64,000 nt of DNA from positions 1,073,481 to 1,137,480 of the forward strand of contig CM041203.1 in NCBI GenBank assembly GCA_023078555.1. The letters are read 5' to 3'. Origin of the DNA: Ulva prolifera (lineage: Eukaryota; Chlorophyta; Ulvophyceae; Ulvales; Ulvaceae). The notes under the pieces are model-generated. The model had not been told where the DNA came from. It ran no database searches and saw nothing but the letters and a program-made list of their open reading frames with translations. Positions 33,966 to 44,629 of this stretch are shown here, one piece after another (position 1 is the first letter of the stretch; each line of letters opens with the position of its first letter). The translations under genes and the position numbers were made by a program.

Positions 33966-36900
33966 CTAGATGAGCTCACTGAGCTGGAAGCCTGCGGCCC
34001 TAAGGTACCCGTCATACAGTTGTTCGTCTTGTGCGTTGACGAATGTGCTCGTGCCGATGGGCGCACGAAGAATGGCATCCGGAATCGCGAACGCTGCCAC
34101 GCATGGCCCCGCGATGTCACGCAGGTCCTTGCACAGCTTCAACAGAAGCTTCTGGATCGCCTTGCTCTTACTTGGTGCGATGAACTCATGGTTCCGGAAG
34201 AGCAGGTCCTTCTCGATGATCTGCATGCCACAGCAGAACTGTCGGTGGATGCTGTCAGCCGGCCAAGAACCACATGCAGCTGTGCAGCAGGCACATTTGC
34301 ACAGATCACCATGTAAGCGGACAATGAAAAATTTTATGGCTGACACAAAGGCAAGGATAGAACCGCAAGCACAGCTGGGGAAGGGGATCGCACCGACAGA
34401 GCAAAGATGTCTGCCATGCACTTGAGGGCAGTCCGGCAGCCGTTGTCGTGACACCGGTTCGTGGCCTTCATGAACTGGTCATACGTGACCTGCTCGATGT
34501 GCGCCCGCGCCAGCAGCAGCAGGTGCGACAGGCACTTGTTCCATGCATGGAACGCGCCGATCCGCCGCGTGTGCCGCTGCAGCCGCGCCGCCACCGTCTG
34601 CAGCAGCCGCGCGGTCCGATACCTGCACAGCTGGACCAGCCTCAGCGCCACCAGCGAAACACACACCCCCTTCCGCAGACACCATCGCCACCTCAGCACA
34701 GATCACACACGGCGCAGAGGCAGCATTGCCCGCAATGCCTGTGCGCAGATCACACAAGCAGGAAGGAATGAGGTAGACACTCGTACACGTCCAACATGCA
34801 CGCGAAACATGCCCTCGGGGGGGGGGGGGGGGGGACAATCAAAACGATACACACGAGACATATGGAAAACACGTAGGTAGAGGACAAGGGGGTGGCCGCT
34901 GCCACTGTCGGATCGTCAGGCCCGATCACATAAAACAATCCCGACTTTTGAGGCCATATTTCTACAGGGCAGCCCTACACGCTGCGAGGGGACCCAGCAC
35001 ACAGCACAGGGGAGGTGGGCGCGGAGCCCACCGGAGGGTGCGGTTGAGGAAGTGGGGGTCTCGCAGCCGCTCCCAGTCCGTCTCGTGTGTCACGAGGGGG
35101 TTCTGCGGCAGGCTGCTGACGAGGACCTGCCGCATGTAGGAGTACGTGGCTGTGACCGGTGAGCCCTCGAACTTGGCCTTGTACTCCTTCAGCAGCAGCC
35201 CTGCAGTGCATGCGTGCGGGAGGTGATGCGCTTGCACAGCGGCGCTGGCCAGAGGCTGAGGAGTGTCTCTCAGCAGAGACAGCGAGCACGCCTGCTTTAC
35301 CGAGAGGAAAGGACCAGCAAGGAACTTGAGATTCATGCAATGCCTCCGGTCATTTGCACAGAAACGATCGGCTTGGACCCGGCTTCGCAACAGCCAGATG
35401 TTGCTGTGCCGATCTCAGCAGAGGCATGCAAAGCATGAGCAAAATGTTGCTCCAAGAAGCAGCGTGGTCGGACGTCGCTCGAAGCAACCACACTTGCAAT
35501 GTGTGCATCGACTCCATCAACACAGCACTCCGTGGGCAGCAGCGTGGGGCATCACACCCGCGGTCTGCTGCAGGAGCACCACGTTGTCGCCCTCAAACGT
35601 CTTGAAGATGTCATGATCCGACCGCCACGCGCCGAGGCGGTTCACCGCCGCGTAGCCGTGGCCTCCGCACGCCTCCCGGCACACGCTCAACGCCGTCGCC
35701 GTCAGGTCCGATACATACCTGCACCCCAAGCGCACATCAGCCGCGCATGCCACCGCCGACCTCCCCACACCCCAGCATACCGGACTCACATGTCAGCCAC
35801 CACCTGCTATCACAACCCTGCGACGTATGCATGCATGCGTGTACGCCGTGTCCAGCAGCTAGCATCGCTCCGGGCACAGGGTGCAGCGGCCGCATGCATG
35901 CTCGACTTGAGCCAGATGGCACCGGAGGCGCACGCTTTGAGGCCGGCGCTGAGGCTGTGCACGTCCGCGACGAGCTTCTCGTCGCGCGACCGCTTCATCG
36001 CGACGTACTGGTCCACGAGGTAGTCCTTCGCGAAGCCGAGGCCGTACGCGGCCGCGAGCAGCGGCATCAGCCGCTCCTGCTGGCTCTGGTAGTCGAGGAT
36101 CGCGATCTCCGGCTGCTCCGGGGGCCCGAACTGCTGCCGCTGCAGCGAGTAGCGGATCGCGACCGTCAGCGCGCTGCGCAGCAGCGACACCGACGCGGCG
36201 GTGAGGCCGACGCGGCCGCCGGTGAGCTCGCCGAGCGTCGCCGCGAAGCGGCGCGCCGCGTTGGGCAGCGGGGAGGAGTAGTGCCCCCGGCGGTCGACCT
36301 GCGCAGGCGGGGGCGATGGCGTCACCGGCGCCAACGGTGAGGGTGCACGGCTGCTGCTCCCAGCAACGACAGGAAACGCACGCCCGGCTGACAGAGCCCG
36401 CTGACGGGCGCATCAATACAGCAGCAGCAACGTGCATGGCCGGCGACACTCACCGCTCGAGTTCGTCCCTCCCCCACAACTGCACCGCGCAGCCACAACA
36501 GATCCATGCAACACATATATGGGGGCATTGCGAAACCTCCCAGAGGGTGGCTTGACCTAAGTGGGTGAAGCCGCAGCCTGCCGACGTTAGATGTGGGAGG
36601 CACGGTGCATCCGGCCCATCACGGCCGACGGGGGTTGGGCGCGCACCGAGGCAAACTTATCGAGGAGGTGCTCCCGCGGCACCCGCACGTCGTGGAAGGC
36701 GATGGCGCCGTTGTCGATGCCGTTCAGGCCGACCTTGTAGCCACAGTCGCGGATCTCAACGCCCTTGCAGAGCGTGCCGCTGTCGGTGCGGATGCGGCAG
36801 ATGAACGCATGCACGCCGTGGTCCCGCACCGCCTTGCCGCTGTCGCCCGGGACGCGCAGCCGCGCAAACACCGTCGCCCACTGGCCGTCCTCGGCGGCGT

Positions 36901-38531
36901 TGCCGATCCACCACTTGATGGCGCCTGCATGCAGGCGGGCCATGCGTGTGTGGTTTTTTGGGGGTGCCACATGTTGCCGGACACAGCCCTATGCGGCGCC
37001 GCCACTGGACGGTGGGTGCTGCCAACGCGCAAAGGATGATCTAGAGGCACTTGTGCTGGCTGAACGTGCACGCACCCAGTGGTGTAACATGCCTATCACT
37101 GGAATGCCACGCTGGCCCCAGCGTAGGCATGTGCGGGCGAGGCCAGAGCGGCCTTGGCATGAAGTGCACTGGGGAGCGAGCACTGCGGATCTGCAAGCGC
37201 AGGAGCGGGGCACGAGGCACATGGTGGGAGCACTGGGTTGGTGGACCCATTGGCCGTCCTGGGCGAGAGGCCGCATTGGTGTTCATGCAGTCGTATTGTT
37301 CGTGTCAGGGTAGAGGGGCGGCGATGTGACTACTGTGGCGGATAGCGTGGACCCAGGGTGATGCGTGTGCTGGGCAGAGGGAGCAGGGAGGGCACCTTCG
37401 TTGGGAGTGTTGATGATCCACTCGTCAGTCGCGACGTCAAAGGACGCGGTGGTCTGGAGCATGGCAACGTTGGAGCCGTGCTTGAGCTCGGTCATTGCGA
37501 AGCATCCCGGGGCTCTGCACACACGAGGGCCGTGGTCTATGGCGTGAACGCAGCTCTAGAGCACAGCGGCCTGTGCTACCAGGTCAAAGGAGGCCAAGGA
37601 GGCTTGTGTTACGGGATGACCTTATGCTGGGCATCTGTAACGCAAAGTCAAGTAGATCTAGATGTACGGAGCCGTATCCTAAAAAGGAAATCGATAACTC
37701 AGAATTAACGGGACCGCATGCCGTCGGTGTGTATGACGGCTGTGAGACGCACCTGAGGCTGTTAATGTCATCAAAGAAGCGCTGACGATGCTTAGATGTT
37801 CCCAGGTTGAGAACGCTGCCGCCCCAGAGGCTGTACTGGACTCCAAGCTTGACAGTCTGCAAGAGAACAACCCCGTCTGTGTCGTCGAACGCCGATGTGA
37901 TGACGTGACTGAGTGACACGTCAGCGACAACGAGGTCCATCCTTCGCTACGCAGGTTCACAACTGCGAGTAGGCGCGAACAGAGATCAAGCATCGTGGCA
38001 CCACTGAGCTGTACGTGTCACTGTTCGACATGCGGCCACATCAGGGACAAAGCCGGCCGCCGTGTGTGAATACTTCGCTGGCAGTTCGTCCGGAGTTCTA
38101 GGCGGGACGAGGCGCACCATGGAAAGGTCTATGGGGGCACAAATCTCGGCCATGTAGATGTATCGCCTCACGTCTTGATCAAAGAATGTAAGGGGCTCGA
38201 TTCCTGAATCGATTATGCAAGCAAGACCGTCGCGAACTAGCTGCCGATGCTCACTTTTCCGCATGCCCTCTATGACAGGGGGCAGAAGCTCAGGACGCTT
38301 TATAAATGCAGCGTAGACCGCCGCTTTCACAGGTCGTAGTTGATCAATGAAACACTCCATCGTGTGTGCATCGACGGTCTCCACCTGCTCCGATGAACAC
38401 GGCATCTGCTGCAAAACGACGCCATTTGCCGCAGTGGCTTTCAAGCTATCTTCGCTATCCATATGCTGGCGTAGAACCGACAGCCTGCGATGTGCACCGG
38501 GCTGCTGCACTCTCCTATCGGACTCCGACAT
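33966..38531 (-). CDS. Peroxisomal acyl-CoA oxidase (ACX2/ACX3-like), 706 aa, 9 exons
   Basis: It catalyses the first step of peroxisomal beta-oxidation: FAD-dependent acyl-CoA to trans-2-enoyl-CoA with H2O2. Minus-strand exons: 38531-38118, 37856-37753, 37514-37396, 36924-36647, 36298-35907, 35718-35558, 35200-35032, 34622-34394, 34220-33966. Phases agree throughout. Landmarks are [22 protein letters not shown] (FAD/substrate region), [56 protein letters not shown] and the catalytic-glutamate box [12 protein letters not shown]. The tail [18 protein letters not shown] and RAPIG is closest to plant ACX2. The C-terminus ends SELI, so there is no PTS1. The N-terminus contains RLSVLRQHM, near the PTS2 pattern R-L-x5-H-L. 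All donors are GT. Confidence 0.93.
34817..34834 (-). repeat. 18-base poly-C run (sense strand) in an oxidase intron
   Basis: Seen as G on the plus strand; it is poly-C in the transcript direction of the minus-strand oxidase gene, within the intron 34623-35031. Confidence 0.95.
34903..34945 (+). mobile_element. Diverged fragment related to the 24111-24212 MITE
   Basis: GTCAGGCCCGATCACATAAA and the bases around it align with TCGGGCCCGACCACATAGAA inside the MITE at 24111-24212, with roughly four matches in five. The right-hand terminal repeat is missing, so this is a truncated relic. It lies in an acyl-CoA oxidase intron. Confidence 0.5.
37641..37730 (+). repeat. Dispersed intronic repeat, copy B
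   Basis: Contains GGAGCCGTATCCTAAAAAGG and then AACTCAGAATTAACGGGACC, aligning with copies at 40396 and 44377. It lies in an oxidase intron, on the strand opposite to the gene. Confidence 0.65.
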
Positions 38532-39046
38532 GGTATCAACTGTTCCCTAGCACTACGCACACACACGGGACAAGGGCTTTTTGAGATGTTATAAAGACCG
38601 GGTGAAGGCACCGCCTGTAAGTAGAGCACCGTGTTTCTGCCGATTACATACCGTTCACGGGCCGTGCTGCAAGTCCTGTCACCAGCCACGAGACCTCGCC
38701 TACCGCCGCGTCATTGCAATTCGTCATGCATCGAACGAGTTCAGCATCCGATGTAGATCAAGTGCAGAGGTCACACTTCCGAGTAATGACATACGCAATT
38801 CTGCAAGACTTTTTGCTATGTCGACGTATTTAACATACGCCGGCTAGATCTATTTCGAGATGAGCATGCCTGTCCGCTCCTGAACCCCTCATCTGCAGTC
38901 CTTCCGCTGTCACAGGGGATTACCTGTTCCAGATGGGGCATTCGATGGCTCGATTATGCTGGATGTTTAATGCTTCTGTGACACCGCAGAGCTTTTGCGT
39001 ATTCGGAACGGCCACCCGGGCCTGCATGTAGCACGCTGTGTATGGG
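38532..39046. promoter_or_regulatory. Shared 5' region of the oxidase and MKS1 genes
   Basis: The two genes are divergent and their start codons are 515 bp apart, so both promoters lie here. The interval is less GC-rich than the flanking exons. No specific element was recognised. Confidence 0.4.
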
Positions 39047-42000
39047 ATGGCGTCTGATGTGGCGAACACAAGAAAACAAGTTGTCAGGACTTTAGATCCT
39101 GTTTCAAATCTCATATTTGACGTGTCCTTCCGTCGCCTTCGAGTTGCAAAGCACCGAGCTGCGGCAGTCAGCCCTGCTCCCTCGCGGACCCAGCATCACG
39201 CCAATGGTACAGCAGGCTCTAGTACAAGCCCATCTACTCTTCGCTTCCCCTTCAGTAGGCGTGCTGGAGCAGGTGGCACTGCATCTCAGGCACCACAACC
39301 GCGTTCCGATGCTGCGCCAGATTCAAACACCAATACACCTGGTCAGCGGTTTGCATTTTTAAACAGGCAAGGAAGGGCTGGAAATGCTGAGACAGAGCGT
39401 CCTGGGGCTCAAGATACTGATGCAAGTACACGTGGAGCGCTCCTGAACATTTTCAAGAGGCGCGGAGCATCTGGAGCTGCCAATACACAAGGAGACTCTG
39501 CTGGTGCAATGGAAAACTCGGAACCCAACGCCAACAGCACGCTTCGGCGCCTCTCCTTCTTCAACAGGCGACCTGCCATGAAATCCGATCAGCAGGAATC
39601 TGAACAGGACGCCAGTGACGTCCCTGCAACGGGCGCAGCTGAAGACCCACAGTCGACCACGGATGCCAACCCCGCCGACATTCAGGGGGAAGCAAACCTT
39701 CCAGCTCATCATACGTCCGTACTGGTCGTCGACGAGGGCGGGAGCATACGCAAACTGGACGGGCCTTGTCCTCAGCAGGAGTTTTTCTCAATCTCCCAGA
39801 GTATCAGCTGGCAGCAGAAAATACCAAACCGGCTGCAGGTGCACTGAGCCATCTCGTCAGACCTTCGCACCATGATTCTTGCATACTTGCGCGACTGTGA
39901 TCTTCATTCCACAGGCTTGCAGGTCAGTCAGACAGAGGAGCAGTTGGCAGTAGACAGCAGGCAACTCTCACGCCCATCTGAGCACATGTCTCAAAGGAAC
40001 AGGTACCGATCTGTCTCTCACGAACCCCGCATCAGCTTCCACCACCAGCTGCAATGCAGCTGGACGCTCCAGTCTTGTATGTGACGTGCAGTGATGGATC
40101 GGATGGCAACCTGGGCAGCGTGATATTCACTGCTGCTGCAGACGACGCCTTCTCCCAGCAGTATGAGCGCAACAGGCGCATCTGCACCTCAGGGCATGAG
40201 CAGCAGCTTGTTGACAGGGGCAGTCTTCACACCTCTGACACGCACGACGTGGCTCTCAGCTTCCCTGCTGAGCCCCACGTGTCCAGCACCGGCCCAACCA
40301 GCACCATCGCCCAGCGCGCTAGCTCCCAACAGTACCAGGTGAGCTCTCTGCAGCACACCACATGGTCCACGACTGGTACATGCTCTGGTACATGTACAGT
40401 AAAGTAAATTTGAAGCTACCGAGCCGTATCCTGAAGAGGACATTGTCAACTCCAAATTAACATCACATATGCCGAAGGGGTAAACCACCTGGAAACCCCC
40501 CTCAGACGACCGTACGCAACTCACAGTGCCCCCTCCTGTGCTCAGCGAGGTGGTCACGCACGGCCGTTTCAATTGCCCAAAGCGCACGCAGAACATGTGG
40601 TCTACGAATGGGTCCAGGGACGTGTCTGTTGCGGGACATCAGCAAACGGATAGCACAGTGCTGCCTTGAGGAGCACCTGCGCAGGATCAGCATTCACTCG
40701 TTTCTCGCATGTTGACACATCACGGGTGTGTCAGCACCCACAAGATAAGCATGCCCAGGTATTCTTCATCCTGGCAGACCTCAACTGGGAAGCGGAGGAC
40801 CCCAACGCAGATCCAGAGCATCGGCTGCTGCTGTGCGCCCAGGCCTTCAAGGATGGAACTATACAACTGCAGCCGCCTGTGCACACGAGGCAGCAGCACG
40901 AGAGCCAGCTTGGGACCCACGGCGGATGGCGGAAGCTGCACGACCGCCAGGGCGGGCTGTACGAGTACAAGATATCGATCCGCGCGTCCGGCGGCGGGGA
41001 CGACAGCATTTCAGAGCGCAAGCAGCAGCTGTGGGAGGAGCACGAGCGGCAGCACGCGGCCCGCGCGCACCGTGGGATGCTCGGCAAGTTCCTCCGCCCG
41101 CGCGGCTCGAGGCTCGCGGTCCTCGGGGAGATCCTCGCGGCCGGTGGCTTTGAGGGCGCCCGGCTGTACGTGGAGTTTGCGCTGCGGTTCCCGTCGGACT
41201 TGTGGGTGCTCAAGGGCCCTCAGTGGCTACTGGCGCAGCATGCGGCTCTGGAGGGCCAGTTTGACGAGGAGGGAGTCTGCCATGTGCGCACCGCGCTGCA
41301 TTGGGGTTGCAGATTTCCCCGGGGTGGAGCCGTTGGAGGCGCACCAACGTGCATGGACGCGGACCGAGCAGTGGATATGGGGGCGTGGGTGTGCAGGTGG
41401 CTGGCTGCACGCAGCTGTGTAGTGGGCGGTGGGTGCCGGGCCGCTTCACGGACCCGACGGCGGGATCGTTCGTGGCCAACCTGTGCCACCCGCTCGAGTT
41501 TGAGCTGGAGCTGAGGGAGCACAAGCGGCTGCCGGCGGACCTCCTGCCGACAGACTTCCCCACGCTCTTCTTCGAGGTCGACCTCTTGCGCATCTTCTGC
41601 AGTGCCGTACACTTGCCTGCACACGGGAGCGCGCTTCCCCAGCTGGACTGGCCCACACATCCTGTGGAATGCTGGTGCTTATTTAGCCAGTCAGTTAATC
41701 AGTGCTTCTGGTGAATTTCTGGTGTTCTGAATTTACCATTGGTTATCGCATCTGCCCGTTAACGGAATGGAATCTGTGAAAAGTACTGGTGTGCGCGTTG
41801 AGAAATATTGTGGCTACTGGTGTGCGCGTTGAGAAATATTGTGGCTACAGGTGCACAACATGGACGGCATGCTGCGCTCCTCCCCGCAGGGCTACTGCCT
41901 GCTGCCCCTCGCGCCGCACTGCCCCGGCAGCGCGACGCACACCCTGCAGGCCTGGCGCCCCGCGCTCACGCCGCAGCAGCGCGTGTCGGAGTTCTTCCTC

Positions 42001-44629
42001 GGGGGCGCCCCGGAGCTGCAGAGCGTCGCGTTTGTGGGCTACCCGGCCAGCGGGCCGCCGGAGTACGTGGCCGGGAGGACGCCGCTGGTGAAGCTCGCGA
42101 CGGCGAGCGAGGGCGCCGGCTGGCTGCGCGTGCGCACGCACTGCGCCCTGCAGTACTCAGACCCGTGCGCTGCACCACCTCTGCGCAGCTGCGGCTGCGG
42201 GGCTCCGCCGCGTGAATGTGCAGTACCCCCACGGAGCCGTCGGCTGTGCTGTGTACGATCGCCGTCGGTCCGATGGAGGCCCTTGCTTCCTGGAGTACCT
42301 TTGCAACAGGGCGATGCCGTGATATGCAATGGATGCATGGTTGCATGATCATATGTATGTTTTGGAACATTGACATATTTTGTACTGAATGGGGCATCCA
42401 AGCCACACTCTGCTGTGACCTCGGGAGCGCTGGGTGTGCAGGGACATGCATCCGCGGCGGCGGGGCGTGCTCGCGCTGGGGCAGGCGGGCGTGCCCGCCC
42501 CGAAGAGCACGCACCGCTCGAAGCTGGAGACGATCGAGGAGATCGTGGCGCATGCGGGGCAGTACATCCAGCACGTCACGGAGCACGACCCGAAGGGCGG
42601 GGAGCTGCGCGCGGCCGCGCTCGCGCGGCACACGGCGCGGCTGCGGCAGCGCCACAGCGCCCCGGACGGCGCCGAGCTGACGGTGCTGCCCGCCGCGATC
42701 GAGGCGGTCGCGCGCACGCGGGTGTTCCGGCCCCGCATCGTGGAGCAGCCGGCCGACGTGCACGCGGAGATTGGCTCCGTAGCGGAAGTCCAGCTATCGG
42801 TGCAGGCTCAGGTGCGCCCCGCCTGTACAGGTATACATAAGTATGATGCAGCTGCGGTTTTCTGTGGCTGCGCCTGCGAATCAACGGACTCATGCATGCA
42901 CTTGTAGGTAGGTCACCATGGTCAACCGGCGCGCGCTCCCAACACAACGTGGGTAGCTCTTGCAATGCTGTATCATGACAGGGCTTTGCGGCCGTACACT
43001 GTAAAAAGACACGTGTCGTGCAGTCTTTGAGGATCTTCTGCACTTTCCTGGAATGCTGTCCACCACATGACATTACCAGCAGTGTTGGCAAAATACGCGT
43101 ATTCTCGAAAAAAACGTATGAAATACGCGTATTATGGCCACATCGTATGGAATACGGCATACGTTGGACTTGGCCAGCGTGTGGGCGCCTAAGTGCTAGC
43201 GCTGTACACAGACTGCGCTTGTAGACGCTTGTCGACAAGCGCGTAGGCTCAATAGTCACCTGCCGCGGCCGCTGCGCTGCGCATGCCGCCACACAGAGCC
43301 TCGTGTAACGTTTAGTCGTGTCTGTAGTATTGTCAGAGGTCATGAGACATTGCGGCTTACGTGCAGCGTGCTGTTCACTGTGGCACGATGCAGCGGTTCT
43401 TGGGGAACAGGCCCGCGGCCGCGGGCCCTGCAGCGCAAAAGCGAGGGCGTGATGATGACTGGAAATCTCACGTAGATATTAAGGCATTGCAGAAATTGCA
43501 GAGCGCATCACTGCGCTGGGGCCAACGGCGTCGCCTTGTGAGCGCAACTGGTCTGCGTATGAGCATGTTGTGAGCAAGAAGCGCAACCGCCTGAGCGTAG
43601 ACAAGACTGAGAAGCTTGTTTATGTGTTCCAGAACCTGCGTACGCTGTATGCGACAGAGCACGCCAACCGTAGTGAGCTCTATGAGCAGATGTACTTCGA
43701 TGCATTTGCTTCGGAGGACGAGGGTGGAAGCAGTGATGCCAGCGACGAGGATGTTGCAACAGAATGAGCTGCTGTTGTCTTGGTGCATGCACAGATGCTC
43801 TGGTCGGCGGGGGCTGCGCCCCCGCACCCCCGTTGCTATGTTCCTGCCTCAAGTGCACTTTGACACACGTATTCCCCCACCGCAAACGTATTTGCATACC
43901 GTATTCGCTGCCCAGCGTATGCCATACGAAATACAAAAGTGCCAACACTGATTACCAGTGCGTGCAACAGTTGCTTGAGTGACCTATGACTCACATGAGC
44001 GACATGCCCACGACTGCACATGCGTCTCCAGGGCGAGGGGCTGAAGTACCAGTGGCACAAGGACGGCTCAGCGCTGGAGAGCGAGACCGCGGCCGCCGCC
44101 ACGCTGCTCCTCAGCAGCCCCTGCGTCGAGGACTGCGGCTTCTACCACGTCGTCGTGTCCAACGAGGCGGGGGCCGTGCAGTCCGCGCGGGTGCACGTCA
44201 TCATCAAGCCGGAGTCCGTCAGGCCTCTGCAGGCAGCCGTGTCGATGGCGACCTCGCTGTCGCGGGCCGGGCGCGCGGCCGCGCGGCGCCGCAAGCTGCG
44301 CGAGGGCCAGCTGCAACAGGCAGCCTCGATGCTCGCTGACAGCCCGTCACGGCTCGAGTGCGCGTCTGCTCCGGTGCCCATGTACAGCCCAGTATTTCTG
44401 CAACTACCGTGCCGTATCCTGAAGAGGACGCTGGCAAATCCGAATTGATGGGACCACGTGTGTGGCGGGTGGCGCTGACGGGGTGTGTGCGTGCAGGGAG
44501 ATTCAGCCGGCGCCCAGCTCGGGTGCTGCACAGGGGCTCGGGGATGACGATGCAGCTGCGGACATACAGCGGGTGCACAGTGGGGACGCAGATGCGGAGC
44601 AGGCCCAGGCGAGCTCGCAGGCGCTGTAG
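39047..44629 (+). CDS. MKS1: MKS1 homologue (B9 domain, ciliary transition zone) with a C-terminal Ig-like domain, about 9 exons
   Basis: MKS1 is part of the transition-zone complex that gates cilia. Exons: 39047-39838, 39923-~39949 (end uncertain), ~40061-40338, 40759-41283, 41397-41576, 41851-42164, 42442-42811, 44032-44373 and 44501-44629 (acceptor at 44497 is the alternative). Family landmarks are LDPVSNLIFDVSFRRLRV near the N-terminus, ISWQQKI, VFFILADLNWEAEDP and LYEYKISI in the middle, then the B9 domain: FVANLCHPLEFELEL, TLFFE|VHNMDGM, GYCLLPL, LQAWRP, RVSEFFLGGAPEL. An insertion of about 150 low-complexity Ser/Thr/Arg-rich residues follows the N-terminal motif. After the B9 domain, exons 7-8 encode a linker and a domain reading QPADVHAEIGSVAEVQLSVQ, LKYQWHKDGSALES, CGFYHVVVSNEAGAV, a typical Ig-superfamily fold with Trp and the C..D.G.Y region. 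Exon 7 also carries the linker, so the fusion is supported by phase. The last exon could be read in two ways. Confidence 0.85.
40396..40480 (+). repeat. Dispersed intronic repeat, copy C
   Basis: Begins GTACAGTAAAGTAAATTTGA, then GAGCCGTATCCTGAAGAGGA and AACTCCAAATTAAC. It lies in an MKS1 intron, in the sense direction. Confidence 0.7.
41784..41845. repeat. 31-bp tandem duplication at an MKS1 acceptor
   Basis: The unit TACTGGTGTGCGCGTTGAGA plus eleven more bases occurs twice with period 31. The second copy runs directly into the acceptor GGCTACAG|GTGCAC of exon 6, so the duplicated unit lies in the last part of the intron. The first copy has TACTGG where the acceptor has TACAGG. Confidence 0.9.
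43080..43950 (+). mobile_element. Non-autonomous hAT transposon in an MKS1 intron, 871 bp
   Basis: The ends are CAGTGTTGGCAAAATACGCG on the left and, read inward from the right, CAGTGTTGGCACTTTTGTAT: the first 11 bases match exactly. The element is flanked on both sides by ATTACCAG (43072-43079 and 43951-43958), a perfect 8-bp target duplication as made by hAT transposases. Sub-terminal regions repeat AATACGC/GTATT-type words. Inside, the plus frame 43483-43767 encodes the conserved hAT C-terminal dimerisation region: SPCERNWSAYEHV, VSKKRNRLS, EKLVYVFQNLRTLY, with an acidic tail. An ATG-initiated stub at 43388 (MQRFLGNR...) lies in another frame. The catalytic centre is absent, so this is a deletion derivative. 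The intact duplication indicates a fairly recent insertion. Confidence 0.92.
43483..43767 (+). pseudogene. Remnant of a hAT transposase C-terminus
   Basis: The frame has the hAT signature C-E-R-N-W-S followed by SKKRNRL and KLVY...NLR. It begins after an in-frame TAA at 43480 with no ATG and has lost the DDE catalytic region. It ends at a stop after an acidic D/E-S-rich tail. It is carried by the element 43080-43950 and is not expected to be active. Confidence 0.85.
44377..44465 (+). repeat. Dispersed intronic repeat, copy D
   Basis: Contains CATGTACAGCCC, then GTGCCGTATCCTGAAGAGGA and AAATCCGAATTGATGGGACC. It fills most of a roughly 125-bp MKS1 intron (44374 to 44496 or 44500), in the sense direction. 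Confidence 0.7.

Noticed and set aside
42811-44031. Idea that the Ig-like exons belong to a separate gene after the transposon
   Set aside because: The Ig fold itself begins in exon 7, upstream of the transposon, and exon 7 is in phase with the B9 exons, so one gene is simpler.
44374-44500. Introner element as explanation of the short MKS1 intron
   Set aside because: Related copies lie inside longer introns and in both orientations, so they do not define whole introns; a MITE/SINE-like repeat explains them better.
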